DNA from: DASYYE01 sp035946955
GTDB taxonomy: Bacteria > Actinomycetota > Actinomycetes > Streptosporangiales > Streptosporangiaceae
DNA length: 25,362 nt
Assembly (NCBI GenBank): GCA_035946955.1
Contig: DASYYE010000572.1
Span: 1-25,362 of the forward strand
Direction of reading: 5' to 3'
Program-made: the position numbers and the translations under genes
Shown: positions 25,068 to 25,362 of the stretch, one piece after another
Position numbering within the stretch: position 1 is the first letter of the stretch
Layout: each line of letters opens with the position of its first letter
The notes under the pieces: generated by a model
The model's database searches: none
The model's input: only the letters and a program-made list of their open reading frames with translations
What the model was told of the DNA's origin: nothing

Positions 25068-25362
25068 TCAAACATCTATTCTTTCCACTAGATCGTCAGC
25101 AGGGCACCGACGCCTCGATTCATACTTCTCTGCAAAATTGTCTACGATGGCCTTGAGAGACCCACCACCATCAAGCTTCCCCAAAGCCGACAATGCCGCA
25201 TCGAAACACTCGATCGCTGCTCGACCAAGAATATTATTGTCGACTCCATTGCGCGCTGCGACGGTCCACAGGTTCACGTCGGAGTCCACTGCCATCACTG
25301 GCTCAGCTATGGCCATCACAGTATCCAGAGACTTACTATCCCCGAGCAACGCTCCGACCACA
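25068..25362 (-). CDS. C-terminus of an EgtA-like glutamate-cysteine ligase (partial, 5' end outside window)
   Basis: The last 97-98 codons of a minus-strand gene whose start lies beyond the right edge. The segment LWTVAARNGVDNNILGRAAIECFDAALSAL followed by a C-terminal SRRRCPADDLVERI resembles the tail of actinobacterial ergothioneine-pathway glutamate-cysteine ligases (EgtA/GshA type), which make gamma-glutamylcysteine. The match is by remembered pattern only. Codon use is unlike the rest (about 50% G+C; Asn-Asn-Ile-Leu as AAC AAT ATT CTT), suggesting a different origin from the BREX and mob genes. It converges on the superinfection-immunity gene with a 61-base gap that has no strong terminator. 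Confidence 0.4.
   Translation of the reverse strand, partial: VVGALLGDSKSLDTVMAIAEPVMAVDSDVNLWTVAARNGVDNNILGRAAIECFDAALSALGKLDGGGSLKAIVDNFAEKYESRRRCPADDLVERIDV

Overview
The window reads as a high-GC actinobacterial genomic island. The genes of the defence operon run near 70% G+C by spot counts, GTG starts are frequent, genes are joined by 4-base stop/start overlaps, and several starts have strong GGAGG-type ribosome binding sites. The genus cannot be fixed from sequence alone; a filamentous actinomycete (Streptomyces- or Pseudonocardiales-like) fits best.

Region 1 (1-16896, all minus strand) is a type 2 BREX phage-defence operon, the Pgl or phage growth limitation family. In transcription order it holds pglW (NERD, degenerate kinase, active Ser/Thr kinase, HTH), pglX (N6-adenine methyltransferase), pglY (large P-loop ATPase), pglZ (alkaline-phosphatase superfamily), brxD (small P-loop ATPase) and brxHI (Lhr-like helicase, cut by the left edge after 304 codons). 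pglW/pglX, pglY/pglZ and pglZ/brxD overlap by 4 bases. The only real breaks are 74 bases between pglX and pglY and 37 bases between brxD and brxHI. No visible catalytic motif is broken in the five complete genes, so the system looks functional.

Region 2 (16897-18453) is a gene-poor joint. Its one recognisable coding sequence is a SLOG/Rossmann-type nucleotide-binding protein on the plus strand, interrupted by an apparent one-base deletion. Region 3 (18454-20759, minus strand) is a two-gene, translationally coupled unit encoding Ala-rich, mostly helical proteins that I do not recognise.

Region 4 (20760-21539) is a non-coding interval between divergent units. It carries four GAAC boxes at exact 10-base spacing and, immediately before mobC, a perfect 8-bp inverted repeat; together these look like an oriT or relaxosome/operator region. 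Region 5 (21540-25006, plus strand) is a mobilisation cassette: MobC-type relaxosome protein, HUH relaxase, an unknown protein with a disordered tail, and a small two-helix membrane protein of the superinfection-immunity family. The last 300 bases hold the C-terminus of a minus-strand protein that resembles EgtA-type glutamate-cysteine ligase and has much lower G+C.

Taken together, the window looks like a mobilisable element or island carrying a complete BREX type 2 system. BREX would block phage replication, the Mob genes would allow transfer using a helper, and the small membrane protein could add an exclusion function. No integrase, replication gene or attachment site is visible, so the element boundaries lie outside the window or are degraded.
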